This document shows, piece by piece, positions 25,179 to 33,752 of a DNA stretch of 64,000 bases; position 1 is the stretch's first letter, and every line of letters begins with the position of its first letter. The notes below the pieces were generated by a model that saw only the letters and a list, made by a program, of their open reading frames with translations, made no database searches and was not told the DNA's origin. A program made the position numbers and the translations under genes. The stretch spans positions 62,001 to 126,000 of the forward strand of contig CAWDJF010000004.1 of the NCBI GenBank assembly GCA_963802575.1, read 5' to 3'. This stretch comes from DATFTE01 sp963802575 (lineage in GTDB: Bacteria; Acidobacteriota; Terriglobia; Terriglobales; Acidobacteriaceae).

Positions 25179-27295
25179 GTCCACTGTCGCGCCGCGAATT
25201 TCTCGCCGCCGGAGTGGCGGCTGGAGCCGGGCTGGTCATCGGCTTCTATCTTCCGCACGGTTCTTCGTCGAACGGGAAGGACGTGTTCGCGCCCAACGCC
25301 TATTTAAAGATCACACCTGACAACAAAATCACGGTGCTGGTGCCACGCTCGGAGATGGGCCAGGGTGTGCGCACTTCACTGCCGATGATTCTCGCCGAAG
25401 AGCTCGAAGCCGACTGGAAACAGATTTCGATTGAGCAGGTGGGTGCGAGCACGCTCTACGGAGATCAAACCACCGGCGGCAGCGCCAGCGTGCGGACTAC
25501 GTGGGATCCGATGCGCAAGGCGGGAGCGGCTGCGCGAGAGATGCTGATCTCCGCCGCTGCGCTTGAGTGGGGGATTCCGCGATCTGGTTGCAAAGCGGAA
25601 AATGGAATGGTCTCGCGCAGCGGCACGAACACGAGCCTCAGTTATGGCGCGCTCGCCGGCAAGGCGGCGACGTTGCCCATCCCTAGCGACACGCCGCTAA
25701 AGCAGGCGAAAGACTACAAGCTTGTTGGGAAACCCCTGGCGCGTGTGGATACACCCGCGAAAGTCGACGGCAAAGCGGAGTTCGGCATCGACTTCCGGCT
25801 TGAGGGAATGAAATTTGCCGTGCTTTCGCGCTGCCCGACGATCGGCGGCAAAGTCACCGGCTTCGACGACAAGGAATCGAAGAAGGTTTCTGGAGTAAAT
25901 TACGTTGGCAAGATTGGTGATTCAGCAGTAGCCGTGGTTGCCGACAGCGTGTGGAGTGCAATGGAAGGACGCCGCGTCCTCAATATCACGTGGGACGACG
26001 GTCCTAACAAAGATCTGAACTCCGCCGCGATTTATGATTCGCTGAAGAAAGCATTGCCCAACAAATCGGCGACGCTTCACTCGACCGGAGATGTGTCGAA
26101 GGCTCACGGCCGCCACATCGAGGCCGATTATCAACTACCCTTCATGGCGCACGCTCCGCTCGAACCCGGCAATTGCACCGCACAATTTCGCGGATCGAGT
26201 TGCGAGTTGTGGGCGCCAACGCAGGTTCCGCAAGATGTTCGAGACTCGGTTGCACAGGCAGTCGGCCTTGATCCCGATCAAGTGAAAGTGAACGTCACGT
26301 TGATCGGCGGAGGCTTCGGACGCCGTCTGGAACACGATTACGCGGTCGAAGCTGCGCTGGTGTCGAAAGCTGCGAACGTTCCCGTCAAGGTTTTGTGGAC
26401 GCGCGAAGACGACATGCGTTTTTCGACGTACCGTCCCGCGAGCTATCACCATTTGAGCGCGGAGCTCGACGGACAAGGCTGGCCTGTCGGTTTCTCGCAT
26501 CGTTTCGTTGCCGGTTCCATCAATGGACAGAAAGGCACCGCCGAACCCGACGGAGTGGATGTCGATCTTAAAGATGAAGCGGCGCTTGTCTACTCATTTC
26601 CCAATTGCTCGCTCGAATACGTGATGACCGAGACGCCCGTTCCCTTGGGATGGATGCGATCTGTCTACGCGTTGCAGGTTGGATTCGCCAGTGAATGTTT
26701 TATCGACGAACTGGCCGCGGCTGCAGGGAAGGATCCTCTCGCGTACCGTCTGCACCTACTCGCGAAAGATGAGGACATCAAGTATTTCGATGCCACGTGG
26801 CACACCGCACGCATGCGCGGAGTGCTGCAAATGGCCGCCGACAAGGCTGGATGGGGCAAGCCGCTTGCGCCCGGACACTACCACGGCATCGCCTGCTTCG
26901 GCTGCTTCGGCAGTTATATGGCGGAGGTGGTCGAGATCTCGATGGAGAACGATCAGCCCCGTATCCACCGGGTGGTGGGAGCAATCGACTGCGGGCAGGT
27001 GATCAATCCGAAAATTCTCGAGCAGCAGATTCAAGGAGGGGTGATTTACGGGCTCGCCAATGCCTTGCGCGCGCAGATCACCATCGACAAGGGACGCATC
27101 GTGCAAGGCAACTTCGATGACTACGCGCCGATTCGCATGAACGAAGCGCCGGTGGTCGAGGCGTATTTTGTCGAGAATGCGGAGGCACCGAGTGGCGCCG
27201 GCGAACCGCCAGTGCCGCCACTGGCTCCGGCTTTGTGCAATGCGATCTACGCCGCGACCAAGAAGCGCATTCGCGCCCTGCCTATCCAGAGTTGA
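25175..27295 (+). CDS. Molybdopterin-binding subunit, isoquinoline 1-oxidoreductase beta / aldehyde dehydrogenase type
   Basis: 706 residues. It begins with a twin-arginine signal (SRREFLAAGVAAGAGLVIGF), so the enzyme is folded with its molybdenum cofactor and exported to the periplasm. Family landmarks are GQGVRTSLPMILAEEL, GGSASVRTTWDP, GGGFGRRLEHDYAVEAA, and the C-terminal GEPPVPPLAPALCNAIYAAT with the glutamate that acts as active-site base. In known relatives electrons leave through the [2Fe-2S] subunit to membrane cytochromes, but no cytochrome gene follows here. The next gene, a GH5 glycosidase, starts within this gene's stop codon (TGATG). The substrate may be an aldehyde or N-heterocycle. 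Confidence 0.92.
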   Translation: MSPLSRREFLAAGVAAGAGLVIGFYLPHGSSSNGKDVFAPNAYLKITPDNKITVLVPRSEMGQGVRTSLPMILAEELEADWKQISIEQVGASTLYGDQTTGGSASVRTTWDPMRKAGAAAREMLISAAALEWGIPRSGCKAENGMVSRSGTNTSLSYGALAGKAATLPIPSDTPLKQAKDYKLVGKPLARVDTPAKVDGKAEFGIDFRLEGMKFAVLSRCPTIGGKVTGFDDKESKKVSGVNYVGKIGDSAVAVVADSVWSAMEGRRVLNITWDDGPNKDLNSAAIYDSLKKALPNKSATLHSTGDVSKAHGRHIEADYQLPFMAHAPLEPGNCTAQFRGSSCELWAPTQVPQDVRDSVAQAVGLDPDQVKVNVTLIGGGFGRRLEHDYAVEAALVSKAANVPVKVLWTREDDMRFSTYRPASYHHLSAELDGQGWPVGFSHRFVAGSINGQKGTAEPDGVDVDLKDEAALVYSFPNCSLEYVMTETPVPLGWMRSVYALQVGFASECFIDELAAAAGKDPLAYRLHLLAKDEDIKYFDATWHTARMRGVLQMAADKAGWGKPLAPGHYHGIACFGCFGSYMAEVVEISMENDQPRIHRVVGAIDCGQVINPKILEQQIQGGVIYGLANALRAQITIDKGRIVQGNFDDYAPIRMNEAPVVEAYFVENAEAPSGAGEPPVPPLAPALCNAIYAATKKRIRALPIQS

Positions 27296-28413
27296 TGCGC
27301 TTTATTCGTCAAATCGCATGCGTGCTTTTTCTACTCGGGGCAGTGCGTGCTCAAAATCTGCCGAACACTTCGCATCTCCGCCACGGCATCAACACCAGCG
27401 ACTGGTTTGCGCAGGTCTACGACCCCAAGGGATACACCAAAGAACATTTTCAGACTTACATCACCGCGCAAGACATTGCGCTCATCAAGTCCATGGGATT
27501 CGACCATGTGCGGCTCAGTGTGAATCCGCAGCCCATGTTTCAGAGCGGACACGCCGACCAGCTTCCTCCCGAATATCTGGGCTACCTCGATGCCGCTGTG
27601 AAGATGATTCAGGATCATGGCCTCGCGGTCATTCTTGATGTCCACCCCGACAGCGACTTCAAAGCGAAGCTCGAGAATGACGATTTCGTCGAGCAGTTCG
27701 CCGATTTCTGGCGAGGCCTGGCGCGGCACTATTCCTCCAGCGATCCAAGCATGATGTTCTTTGAAGTCCTCAACGAACCGGAGATTCACGATCGCTTTCG
27801 CTGGTCCGGGATGCAGGTGAAACTAGCCAAAGCCATACGCGAGGCTGCGCCGAAGCACACCATCATCGCTGCCGGCGCAAGATGGTCCGCCGGTGAAGAA
27901 CTACTTTTCCTCGAGCCTCTCCCCGACTCCAACGTCATTTACAACTTCCATTTTTATGAGCCGACGGTCTTCACCCACCAGGGCGCGACCTGGTCGGTGA
28001 ATTACTGGCACAACGTGCAGCATCTGGCGTATCCCTCGAATCGCGAGTCAGCGGAGAAAGCCGCGGCCGCTGTGCCCGACGAAATCAACCGGCTCTACGT
28101 TCTGCGTTACGGCATGGAGCACTGGGACGCGGGCCGCATCGACATGGAAATCACCCAGGTGGCCGCGTGGGCCAAGCGCCGCAATGTGCCGGTCATTTGT
28201 GATGAGTTTGGTGTTTATCGGGAAGACGCCCAATCCGCAGATCGCGCCGCCTGGCTCAACGACGTGCGCACCTCTCTCGAGAGGCACAACATCGGCTGGA
28301 CCATGTGGGACTACAGCGGAGGTTTCGGCGTAGTCACCAAACGTGACGGACACACCATACCCGATGAGACAACCCTGCGAGCCTTAGGACTGGCCTCTTC
28401 CGATAAGAAGTAA
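27295..28413 (+). CDS. Secreted glycoside hydrolase family 5 (cellulase-like)
   Basis: About 372 residues from the ATG that overlaps the preceding stop by one base (TGATG). This start gives a signal peptide (MRFIRQIACVLFLLGAVRAQ). The (beta/alpha)8 barrel shows the GH5 catalytic pair: the acid/base glutamate in FEVLNEPEIH and the nucleophile in VICDEFGVYR. Supporting residues lie in HVRLSVNP, NFHFYEPTVFTHQG, and WTMWDYSGGFGVV. GH5 enzymes cut beta-linked glycans such as cellulose or mannan; the exact target is not evident. Coupling to a periplasmic molybdenum hydroxylase suggests a shared role, perhaps oxidising sugar-derived aldehydes, but that is inference. Confidence 0.92.
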   Translation: MRFIRQIACVLFLLGAVRAQNLPNTSHLRHGINTSDWFAQVYDPKGYTKEHFQTYITAQDIALIKSMGFDHVRLSVNPQPMFQSGHADQLPPEYLGYLDAAVKMIQDHGLAVILDVHPDSDFKAKLENDDFVEQFADFWRGLARHYSSSDPSMMFFEVLNEPEIHDRFRWSGMQVKLAKAIREAAPKHTIIAAGARWSAGEELLFLEPLPDSNVIYNFHFYEPTVFTHQGATWSVNYWHNVQHLAYPSNRESAEKAAAAVPDEINRLYVLRYGMEHWDAGRIDMEITQVAAWAKRRNVPVICDEFGVYREDAQSADRAAWLNDVRTSLERHNIGWTMWDYSGGFGVVTKRDGHTIPDETTLRALGLASSDKK

Positions 28414-28456
28414 GTGGCCCTTGATTTCTTACCGCCAGCCGCGCCAACCTAATCCG

Positions 28457-28771
28457 ATGATCATCGAGATGCGCACCTACAAACTCAAGCCGGGCAAGCG
28501 CCCTGAGTTTCTCGAGATTTTCCGCACCAAATCCATCCCTGCCCACGATGAAATCGGAATGAAGATTCTCGGGCCATTTCTCTCCATCGAGGATCCCGAT
28601 ACCTTCTTCTTCATGCGCGGCTTTCCCGATCTACCTTCCCGCGAGCCCATGAAAGCCAAGTTTTACGAGGGCAAGTTGTGGAAAAAAGAATTGGAAAACG
28701 TCCTGATGCCGATGATCGAAAAATATGAAGTGGTGCTGGTAGAGGACCCCGGACATCTAGTTCATTGGTGA
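28457..28771 (+). CDS. NIPSNAP-family protein
   Basis: 104 residues from the ATG at 28457. It shows MRTYKLKPGKRPEFLEIF at the start, a FLSIEDPDTFFFMRGFPDL core and an YEVVLVEDP end, typical of the NIPSNAP dimeric alpha/beta-barrel fold. These small cytoplasmic proteins have no settled function in bacteria. It follows the GH5 gene by about 40 bp on the same strand and may be the last gene of that operon. Confidence 0.85.
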   Translation: MIIEMRTYKLKPGKRPEFLEIFRTKSIPAHDEIGMKILGPFLSIEDPDTFFFMRGFPDLPSREPMKAKFYEGKLWKKELENVLMPMIEKYEVVLVEDPGHLVHW

Positions 28772-28879
28772 CCCGATTGTCCCCCAACCGGACCTGGCCT
28801 GGAGCCGTTGTATCCACCATGCCGGTCAAGAATGAGATCCGCGAATAGAGTGGAAATGACTTGGCAACCGCAAAGAAAA

Positions 28880-30487
28880 TCACTCGACGACCGGCCCTTC
28901 TGGCTCAAGCAACACGGGGAACATCTGGATATTGCGGCCGAACGACTCGAGCTTGAGATTGCGGAACCGCGGAGAGGCACTTCGCAACTGGCGCGCCAGA
29001 TCGATATCCCATCCCGCCTGCACGATCCAGAGCCGATCGCCCGTCTTCATGCCTAAATCGGGCATTACGCTCCAGGCTTTTCCGTGGAGAAAAGAGTCCG
29101 CACTGAAAATGGAGGTTTCCGGTCCAGTCGACAACACGCGATAGCCTCCGCAGCGAAAGACTGGAAATCCGGGTATCGAGCGGTCGAAAGAGATCGGCTG
29201 TTGCTCGCAGAGATAATGCCCGAGCAGAAGGCTGGACTGGTAGTCGACCAGAATGACTTCATCGGGCGGAACATTCTGCCGCAGGTAAGTCATCGCTTGT
29301 GACATATTGGCGAGACTCTGATCCTGGCGCGTCATGTAGGGTCGATGGGGAGATCCGAATACCGCGCTCACTGCGACAACCGCGAGGGCAACCGCCAATC
29401 CTCGCATTATGTTCTGCTTCAATGCCCAAGCGAGCCCCAGGCTAACTCCCGCAATCGCAAATGGAATCAGAAAGGCCGAGTGCCGAGTGCCCCCGTAGGG
29501 ATAGAATCCTGCAACCGCCGCGGCGCAGGTTAAAACGAAGGGAAGGAGAAGCAGAACCGCTTTTAGCCACGACGCAGACGAGAGCTTTAGCCCCTGAGGC
29601 TTTCGCATCAGATAGACAACTCCGATGACAAACAGAACGCCCGCCACATCTCCCGCCGCTAGCTGGCCAAAGACGAACTGAAACACGCCAAACGTCCTCG
29701 CGAAAATGAAGACCAGGAGATTCTGCTGGCTGCGGTGGTAGAGCGAGTTGCGCAGCCACTCCTGGCTGGTGATCGAGGCGCCCGAATGTAACCCTGACAG
29801 GTGCGTGCGATAGAGAAAATCGGCCATCGCAAGCACACTAACCTGTCCCGCCCCCCAGGCCATTTTCAATCTCGCCGGATATTTCCTCTCCATCCATCGA
29901 AGAAACGAATACCCCCCTAGCGCTGAAGCAAACAAGAATGCCGAATAGTGCGTCAGCAATGCCAGCAGGACAAAGCCATAAGCCAGCAGCATGTCGCCCG
30001 CTGACTCTTCCGCGAATGCTTGCTGCAGCAACCACATCGCTGCCGACATGAACGCTAGCAGTAGCGCGTACTGCCGGACCTCAGCTGATAGAGCGATGAG
30101 CGGTGGCGAGAACGACGCAAACACCAGGGCCACCCATCCCGACGCGCGGCCAAACATAGCCGTCGTCCAGCGAAACAGCAAGCCGCAGAACACCGTTCCG
30201 GCGATGACCGAAGGAAGCCGCAGCACGAACTCCGACGTCCCCAACCCGCGCCAGAAGTGGAGAACGAAAATCAAAAGTGGGGGATGCGCCGTGGTAAGAC
30301 TCGAGCGATACGCCAGAGCCCACGACGTCTGGTTCGCAATCTGAAAGTGGAGCGCCTCGTCCGGATTCAGAATCGTTCCGTGCGCGACCCAAAGGCGCGC
30401 GAGAAATCCGCAAAGCAGCAGGACGCCAGCGGCGAGGCGTTCGTGTCGGCTAAGCCACTCGTCGGTGCGGCGCTCCCAATCGTTCAT
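28880..30487 (-). CDS. GT-C fold glycosyltransferase (ArnT/PMT-like) membrane protein
   Basis: 535 residues with about eleven hydrophobic segments. The first loop has NPDEALHF, the acidic motif of GT-C enzymes such as ArnT and protein O-mannosyltransferases that use polyprenyl-phosphate sugars. It is followed by TAHPPLLIFVLHFW and LRLPSVIAG. A soluble C-terminal domain of about 130 residues (from VPPDEVILVDYQ) lies outside the membrane. It probably transfers a sugar to a lipid, glycan or protein at the outer face of the inner membrane; the acceptor is unknown. It converges with the NIPSNAP gene, which lies about 110 bp away. Confidence 0.85.
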   Translation of the reverse strand: MNDWERRTDEWLSRHERLAAGVLLLCGFLARLWVAHGTILNPDEALHFQIANQTSWALAYRSSLTTAHPPLLIFVLHFWRGLGTSEFVLRLPSVIAGTVFCGLLFRWTTAMFGRASGWVALVFASFSPPLIALSAEVRQYALLLAFMSAAMWLLQQAFAEESAGDMLLAYGFVLLALLTHYSAFLFASALGGYSFLRWMERKYPARLKMAWGAGQVSVLAMADFLYRTHLSGLHSGASITSQEWLRNSLYHRSQQNLLVFIFARTFGVFQFVFGQLAAGDVAGVLFVIGVVYLMRKPQGLKLSSASWLKAVLLLLPFVLTCAAAVAGFYPYGGTRHSAFLIPFAIAGVSLGLAWALKQNIMRGLAVALAVVAVSAVFGSPHRPYMTRQDQSLANMSQAMTYLRQNVPPDEVILVDYQSSLLLGHYLCEQQPISFDRSIPGFPVFRCGGYRVLSTGPETSIFSADSFLHGKAWSVMPDLGMKTGDRLWIVQAGWDIDLARQLRSASPRFRNLKLESFGRNIQMFPVLLEPEGPVVE

Positions 30488-30582
30488 GTGAATGTGCTGA
30501 ATCTACGGAGGATAACTGAAGTTCGCGGTCCCTCACCAGAAGCAAAAAAGCGCACGTTACAGCCTCACGTGATCCGCATCAC

Positions 30583-30611
30583 TTGACTGACGGACATGAT
30601 CACGATAAACT
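30583..30611 (+). promoter_or_regulatory. Promoter of the SAM-riboswitch operon
   Basis: TTGACT (30583-30588) and TAAACT (30606-30611) are spaced by 17 bp. Transcription would begin about 25 bp ahead of the riboswitch aptamer. Confidence 0.65.
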
Positions 30612-30643
30612 CCCATTCCAAGTTTGCTCTTCGGAGCAGACCC

Positions 30644-30763
30644 CGAATTTCATGCAGAGTGGCTGAGGGACGAGCCCTGTGAAGCCACGACAACCGGATC
30701 GGGATCATCTATCCCGGTCGTCTGGTGTCAACTCTCGCCCGGTAACGGGGGACATGAATTTCG
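30644..30763 (+). promoter_or_regulatory. SAM-I (S-box) riboswitch aptamer
   Basis: An S-adenosylmethionine-sensing RNA in the leader of the thrC operon. The closing helix P1 pairs 30644-30654 with 30753-30763 (10 of 11 positions). The conserved core is visible: CAGAG then GGCTGAGGGA, GAGCCCTGTGAAGCC, ACAACC, a P3 hairpin (about 30694-30721), and GGTGTCAACTCTC. A last hairpin CGCCCGGTAACGGGG precedes the 3' side of P1. The order and sequence match the SAM-I consensus. It implies that thrC, the sulfur carrier and hom respond to SAM, and therefore to methionine status. Confidence 0.88.
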
Positions 30764-30846
30764 AGGTGCCGCATCTTTTGTTCGCATCTCGTAATCCCTT
30801 TTCCCTCCTATTTATTTTCACCGGGTAAGAAGACTCGTCCTTCAGT

Positions 30847-30863
30847 CACTCGAAAAGCGAGTG
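30847..30863 (+). promoter_or_regulatory. Hairpin over the thrC ribosome site (possible expression platform)
   Basis: CACTCG (30847-30852) pairs with CGAGTG (30858-30863) four bases before the thrC ATG and hides the only GAG-rich ribosome-site candidate. No terminator lies between aptamer and gene, so control may be translational. Confidence 0.5.
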
Positions 30864-30867
30864 GACG

Positions 30868-32112
30868 ATGGCTTACGAACTGCGGTGCCGCGAATGTCAG
30901 AAAAGCTGGGGCAACGTGCCTCGGTCGATTTGTGAAGATTGCTTCTCTCCCCTGGAAGTCAGTTACGACTATGAGGCGATACATCTTACCCGCGAGCAAA
31001 TTGCCCAGCGCCCATCGAACATGTGGCGCTACGCGGAGTTGCTGCCTCTCCCGGCGAATTACCACCCTCATCTGCCGGTAGGCTTCACGCCGCTATTGAG
31101 CGCGCCCCAATTAGCCAAAAAACTAGGCGCCAAGAGACTCTGCATCAAAAACGATGCGGTCTGTCTGCCTACCCTCAGCTTTAAAGACCGGGTGGTCGCC
31201 GTGGCCCTGGCAAATGCGCGCAGCTTTGGATTCGACACCGTGGCGTGTTCCTCGACCGGGAACCTCGCCAATGCAGTTGCGGCGCAAGCCGCGAGAGAGG
31301 GATTTAAGGCAGTAATCTTCGTGCCGGCTGACTTAGAGCCCGCGAAGATTTTAGGGACACAAGTCTTTGGAGCGAAGTTAGTGAGAATCGCAGGCAGTTA
31401 CGATCAGGTCAACCGGTTGTGCTCGCAGATCGCCGATGAGCGTAACTGGGGATTTGTCAACGTGAACCTGCGTCCTTACTACGCCGAAGGATCGAAGACC
31501 GTAGGTTACGAGATCGCCGAGCAACTGGGATGGCGGTTGCCCGATAACGTCGTTGTTCCCATGGCGGGCGGATCGCTGATTACGAAGATCAAAAAGGCAT
31601 TCGACGAGTTAATCAAGCTGGGACTGGTCGACGCCAAGCCGGTAAAGTTCTTCGGGGCGCAAGCTACTGGGTGTTCTCCCATCTCGACCGCGGTGAAAGG
31701 CGGCCACGCGGAAATTGAACCGCAGAAACCCGCGACCATTGCGCGGTCTCTGGCTATCGGGAATCCCGCCGACGGACACTACGCGATCAAAGCCATCACC
31801 ACCAGCGGCGGATACTCCGAGGATGTTTCCGATACCGAAGTCGTCGACTCCATCGAGTTACTCGCTCAGACGGAAGGCATCTTCACCGAAACAGCAGGAG
31901 GTGTCACCGTCGGCAGCGCGCGCAAGCTCTACGAACAAGGACGCATCGCACCTGAGGAAACTACCGTTCTGTGCATCACTGGAAACGGCTTGAAGACCAC
32001 CGACGTGTTCGCCGGACGCTATGCCGCCGAACCCGCGATCGCTCCAAAGATTTCGCAGTTCGATCAGTACATGCAGTCGCTCGAAGAAATTCAAATCCCC
32101 GTGGAGGCATGA
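30868..32112 (+). CDS. thrC: Threonine synthase with N-terminal zinc ribbon
   Basis: 414 residues. It converts O-phosphohomoserine to threonine with pyridoxal phosphate in the cytoplasm. A four-cysteine ribbon (C7, C10, C22, C25) precedes the fold-type II PLP domain. The PLP lysine is about K106 in TLSFKDRV, and CSSTGNLANAVAA and VPMAGGSLITK are phosphate-binding segments. The gene is first in a SAM-riboswitch operon with a sulfur-carrier gene three bases downstream and then hom. Threonine synthase is not usually under SAM control, so a related PLP reaction on phosphohomoserine, such as sulfur addition, is worth considering, but the sequence itself looks like ordinary ThrC. Confidence 0.9.
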   Translation: MAYELRCRECQKSWGNVPRSICEDCFSPLEVSYDYEAIHLTREQIAQRPSNMWRYAELLPLPANYHPHLPVGFTPLLSAPQLAKKLGAKRLCIKNDAVCLPTLSFKDRVVAVALANARSFGFDTVACSSTGNLANAVAAQAAREGFKAVIFVPADLEPAKILGTQVFGAKLVRIAGSYDQVNRLCSQIADERNWGFVNVNLRPYYAEGSKTVGYEIAEQLGWRLPDNVVVPMAGGSLITKIKKAFDELIKLGLVDAKPVKFFGAQATGCSPISTAVKGGHAEIEPQKPATIARSLAIGNPADGHYAIKAITTSGGYSEDVSDTEVVDSIELLAQTEGIFTETAGGVTVGSARKLYEQGRIAPEETTVLCITGNGLKTTDVFAGRYAAEPAIAPKISQFDQYMQSLEEIQIPVEA

Positions 32113-32115
32113 GAG

Positions 32116-32436
32116 ATGACAGTAACCGTCCAAATTCCGACAGCCCTTCGCCGGCTGACAGCAGGAACAGCGCGAATTACGTGCGCGGCCACAAACCTGG
32201 GAGAACTGTTCTCGACACTCGACACACAGTTCCCCGAGTTGAAGCCGCACCTGCGCGATGAGAGCGGCGAGATCCGCCGCTTTCTCAATGTGTATGTGAA
32301 CGAAGAGGACATCCGCTTTCTTGGGGGCGATACTTACGCCTTCCAGGACGGAGATGAGGTCCTGCTGGTGCCCTCCATCGCCGGAGGCGCTCCCGATAAC
32401 GACGAAGGATTACCACCATGGATACGCGGAAGCTAA
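32116..32436 (+). CDS. MoaD/ThiS-like sulfur-carrier protein with a C-terminal tail
   Basis: 106 residues with the beta-grasp fold of MoaD/ThiS: an N-terminal TVTVQIPTALRRLT strand, FLNVYVNEEDIRFL, and FQDGDEVLLVPSIAGG. In active carriers the Gly-Gly is the very C-terminus and becomes a thiocarboxylate. Here the Gly-Gly (residues 90-91) is followed by fifteen residues, APDNDEGLPPWIRGS. The tail codons also contain the ribosome site and first codons of hom, which overlaps by 19 bp. Either a peptidase exposes the Gly-Gly, as in thiocarboxylate systems for cysteine or homocysteine synthesis, or the protein acts differently. Position between thrC and hom under a SAM riboswitch suggests methionine or homocysteine sulfur supply. 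Confidence 0.85.
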   Translation: MTVTVQIPTALRRLTAGTARITCAATNLGELFSTLDTQFPELKPHLRDESGEIRRFLNVYVNEEDIRFLGGDTYAFQDGDEVLLVPSIAGGAPDNDEGLPPWIRGS

Positions 32437-33689
32437 AAATTGGATTGCTGGGCTGCGGCACGGTCGGCGGCGGTTTGGTCGAATTGGTTCACAAGAACAG
32501 CTCGCTCATTCGCCAGCGCGCCGGCGTAGAGCTGAGCATCAGCAAGATTCTGGTGCGCGATCCCCTGAAAGAGCGAGCCCACGCGGTCGACCGCGACTTA
32601 CTCACCACTAATCCGGACAAAGTCATCAACAACGGCTGCGATCTCGTTGTCGAGTTAGTAGGAGGCATCGAGCCAGCCCGCGGATTCATCCAGCGCTCCC
32701 TTGCCCGCGGCAAACACGTGGTCACTGCCAATAAGGCCCTGCTCGCAATTGATGGCTTCAGTCTGATGAAGGCCGCCGAAATTCAAAACGTGCGCCTGGG
32801 ATTCGAAGCCAGCGTCTGCGGAGGTATTCCGATCATCCGGGCCCTGCGCAATGGCTTAGTTGGAAACCAGATTCACAGCTTGACGGGCATTCTCAACGGC
32901 ACTTGCAACTACATTCTTACGCGCATGGCAGAAGACCGCATGGACTTTGAGGCCGCGCTCTCCGAGACTCAAGCCGAAGGTTTCGCCGAGGCCGATCCTA
33001 CGCTTGACATCGATGGCCACGACGCCGCGCAGAAACTCAAGATTCTGGCAGAATTGGCCTTTAACACTCGCGTTGCATTGAATTCTGTCGTGACCGACGG
33101 AATCCGTAACATCACCGCCGACGACACTCAGGCGGCCCGTGACTTAGGATATGTCATCAAACATGTCGCGACTGCCGACGTAAGTGGAGGCAGCATCGCC
33201 CTCGAAGTGCAAGCGGTACTGCTTCCCGTGACTCACCAACTCGCAGGCATTCGCGATGAAAATAACGCCGTGCTGCTTCGCGGAGATGCTGTCGGTGAAA
33301 TGCTTTTCTCTGGAAGAGGCGCGGGTTCACTCCCCAGCGCGAGCGCAGTACTGTCCGACATCGTCGACATCGCGTGCCACAAGGGCGGATTCGCGTCGAA
33401 TCCCGGCACCGTGTTGAACACGACCGCGCCCAAAGGCGAGGGCAGACATTACTTGCGCTTCCCAGTCGCCGATCCCAGCGCGATCGGCCCGATCACAAAT
33501 GTTCTGGAGCGAAACGGCGTAAAAGTCGATCGTGCCGCAGCGATCTGGGCCAAGAGTCCCGCATCGCAGAGCCAGGTACGGGTATTAACTCACGGTTGCT
33601 CGCGAACCGCGGTAGAAATCGCCATGCGCGACATGGCTGGGCTGGAACTGGTAAGAGGAAGTAGCCTTTCTCTGCGCCTGCTCGACTAA
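32418..33689 (+). CDS. hom: Homoserine dehydrogenase
   Basis: 423 residues. It reduces aspartate semialdehyde to homoserine, the branch point to threonine and methionine. The NAD(P)-binding Rossmann motif GLLGCGTVGGGL is at the N-terminus. It is followed by VTANKALLA, LTGILNGTCNYILT and the catalytic-domain segment FAEADPTLDIDGHDAAQKL. A C-terminal ACT domain of about 80 residues, beginning near RHYLRFPVAD, probably gives feedback inhibition by threonine. The start codon lies inside the end of the sulfur-carrier gene, behind AAGGA at 32406-32410, so expression is translationally coupled. It is the third gene of the SAM-riboswitch operon. Confidence 0.95.
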   Translation: MDTRKLKIGLLGCGTVGGGLVELVHKNSSLIRQRAGVELSISKILVRDPLKERAHAVDRDLLTTNPDKVINNGCDLVVELVGGIEPARGFIQRSLARGKHVVTANKALLAIDGFSLMKAAEIQNVRLGFEASVCGGIPIIRALRNGLVGNQIHSLTGILNGTCNYILTRMAEDRMDFEAALSETQAEGFAEADPTLDIDGHDAAQKLKILAELAFNTRVALNSVVTDGIRNITADDTQAARDLGYVIKHVATADVSGGSIALEVQAVLLPVTHQLAGIRDENNAVLLRGDAVGEMLFSGRGAGSLPSASAVLSDIVDIACHKGGFASNPGTVLNTTAPKGEGRHYLRFPVADPSAIGPITNVLERNGVKVDRAAAIWAKSPASQSQVRVLTHGCSRTAVEIAMRDMAGLELVRGSSLSLRLLD

Positions 33690-33696
33690 CTACCGG

Positions 33697-33717
33697 GGAC
33701 GGGCGTCCTGCCCGTCC
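33697..33717. terminator. Hairpin between convergent hom and usp genes
   Basis: GGACGGGC and GCCCGTCC form a perfect 8-bp stem with a 5-nt loop, 7 bp past the hom stop. There is no T-run. It may act on both strands or be a REP-like unit. Confidence 0.5.
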
Positions 33718-33752
33718 AACCTTTGAACATTTATCACTCGACAGGGATATCT

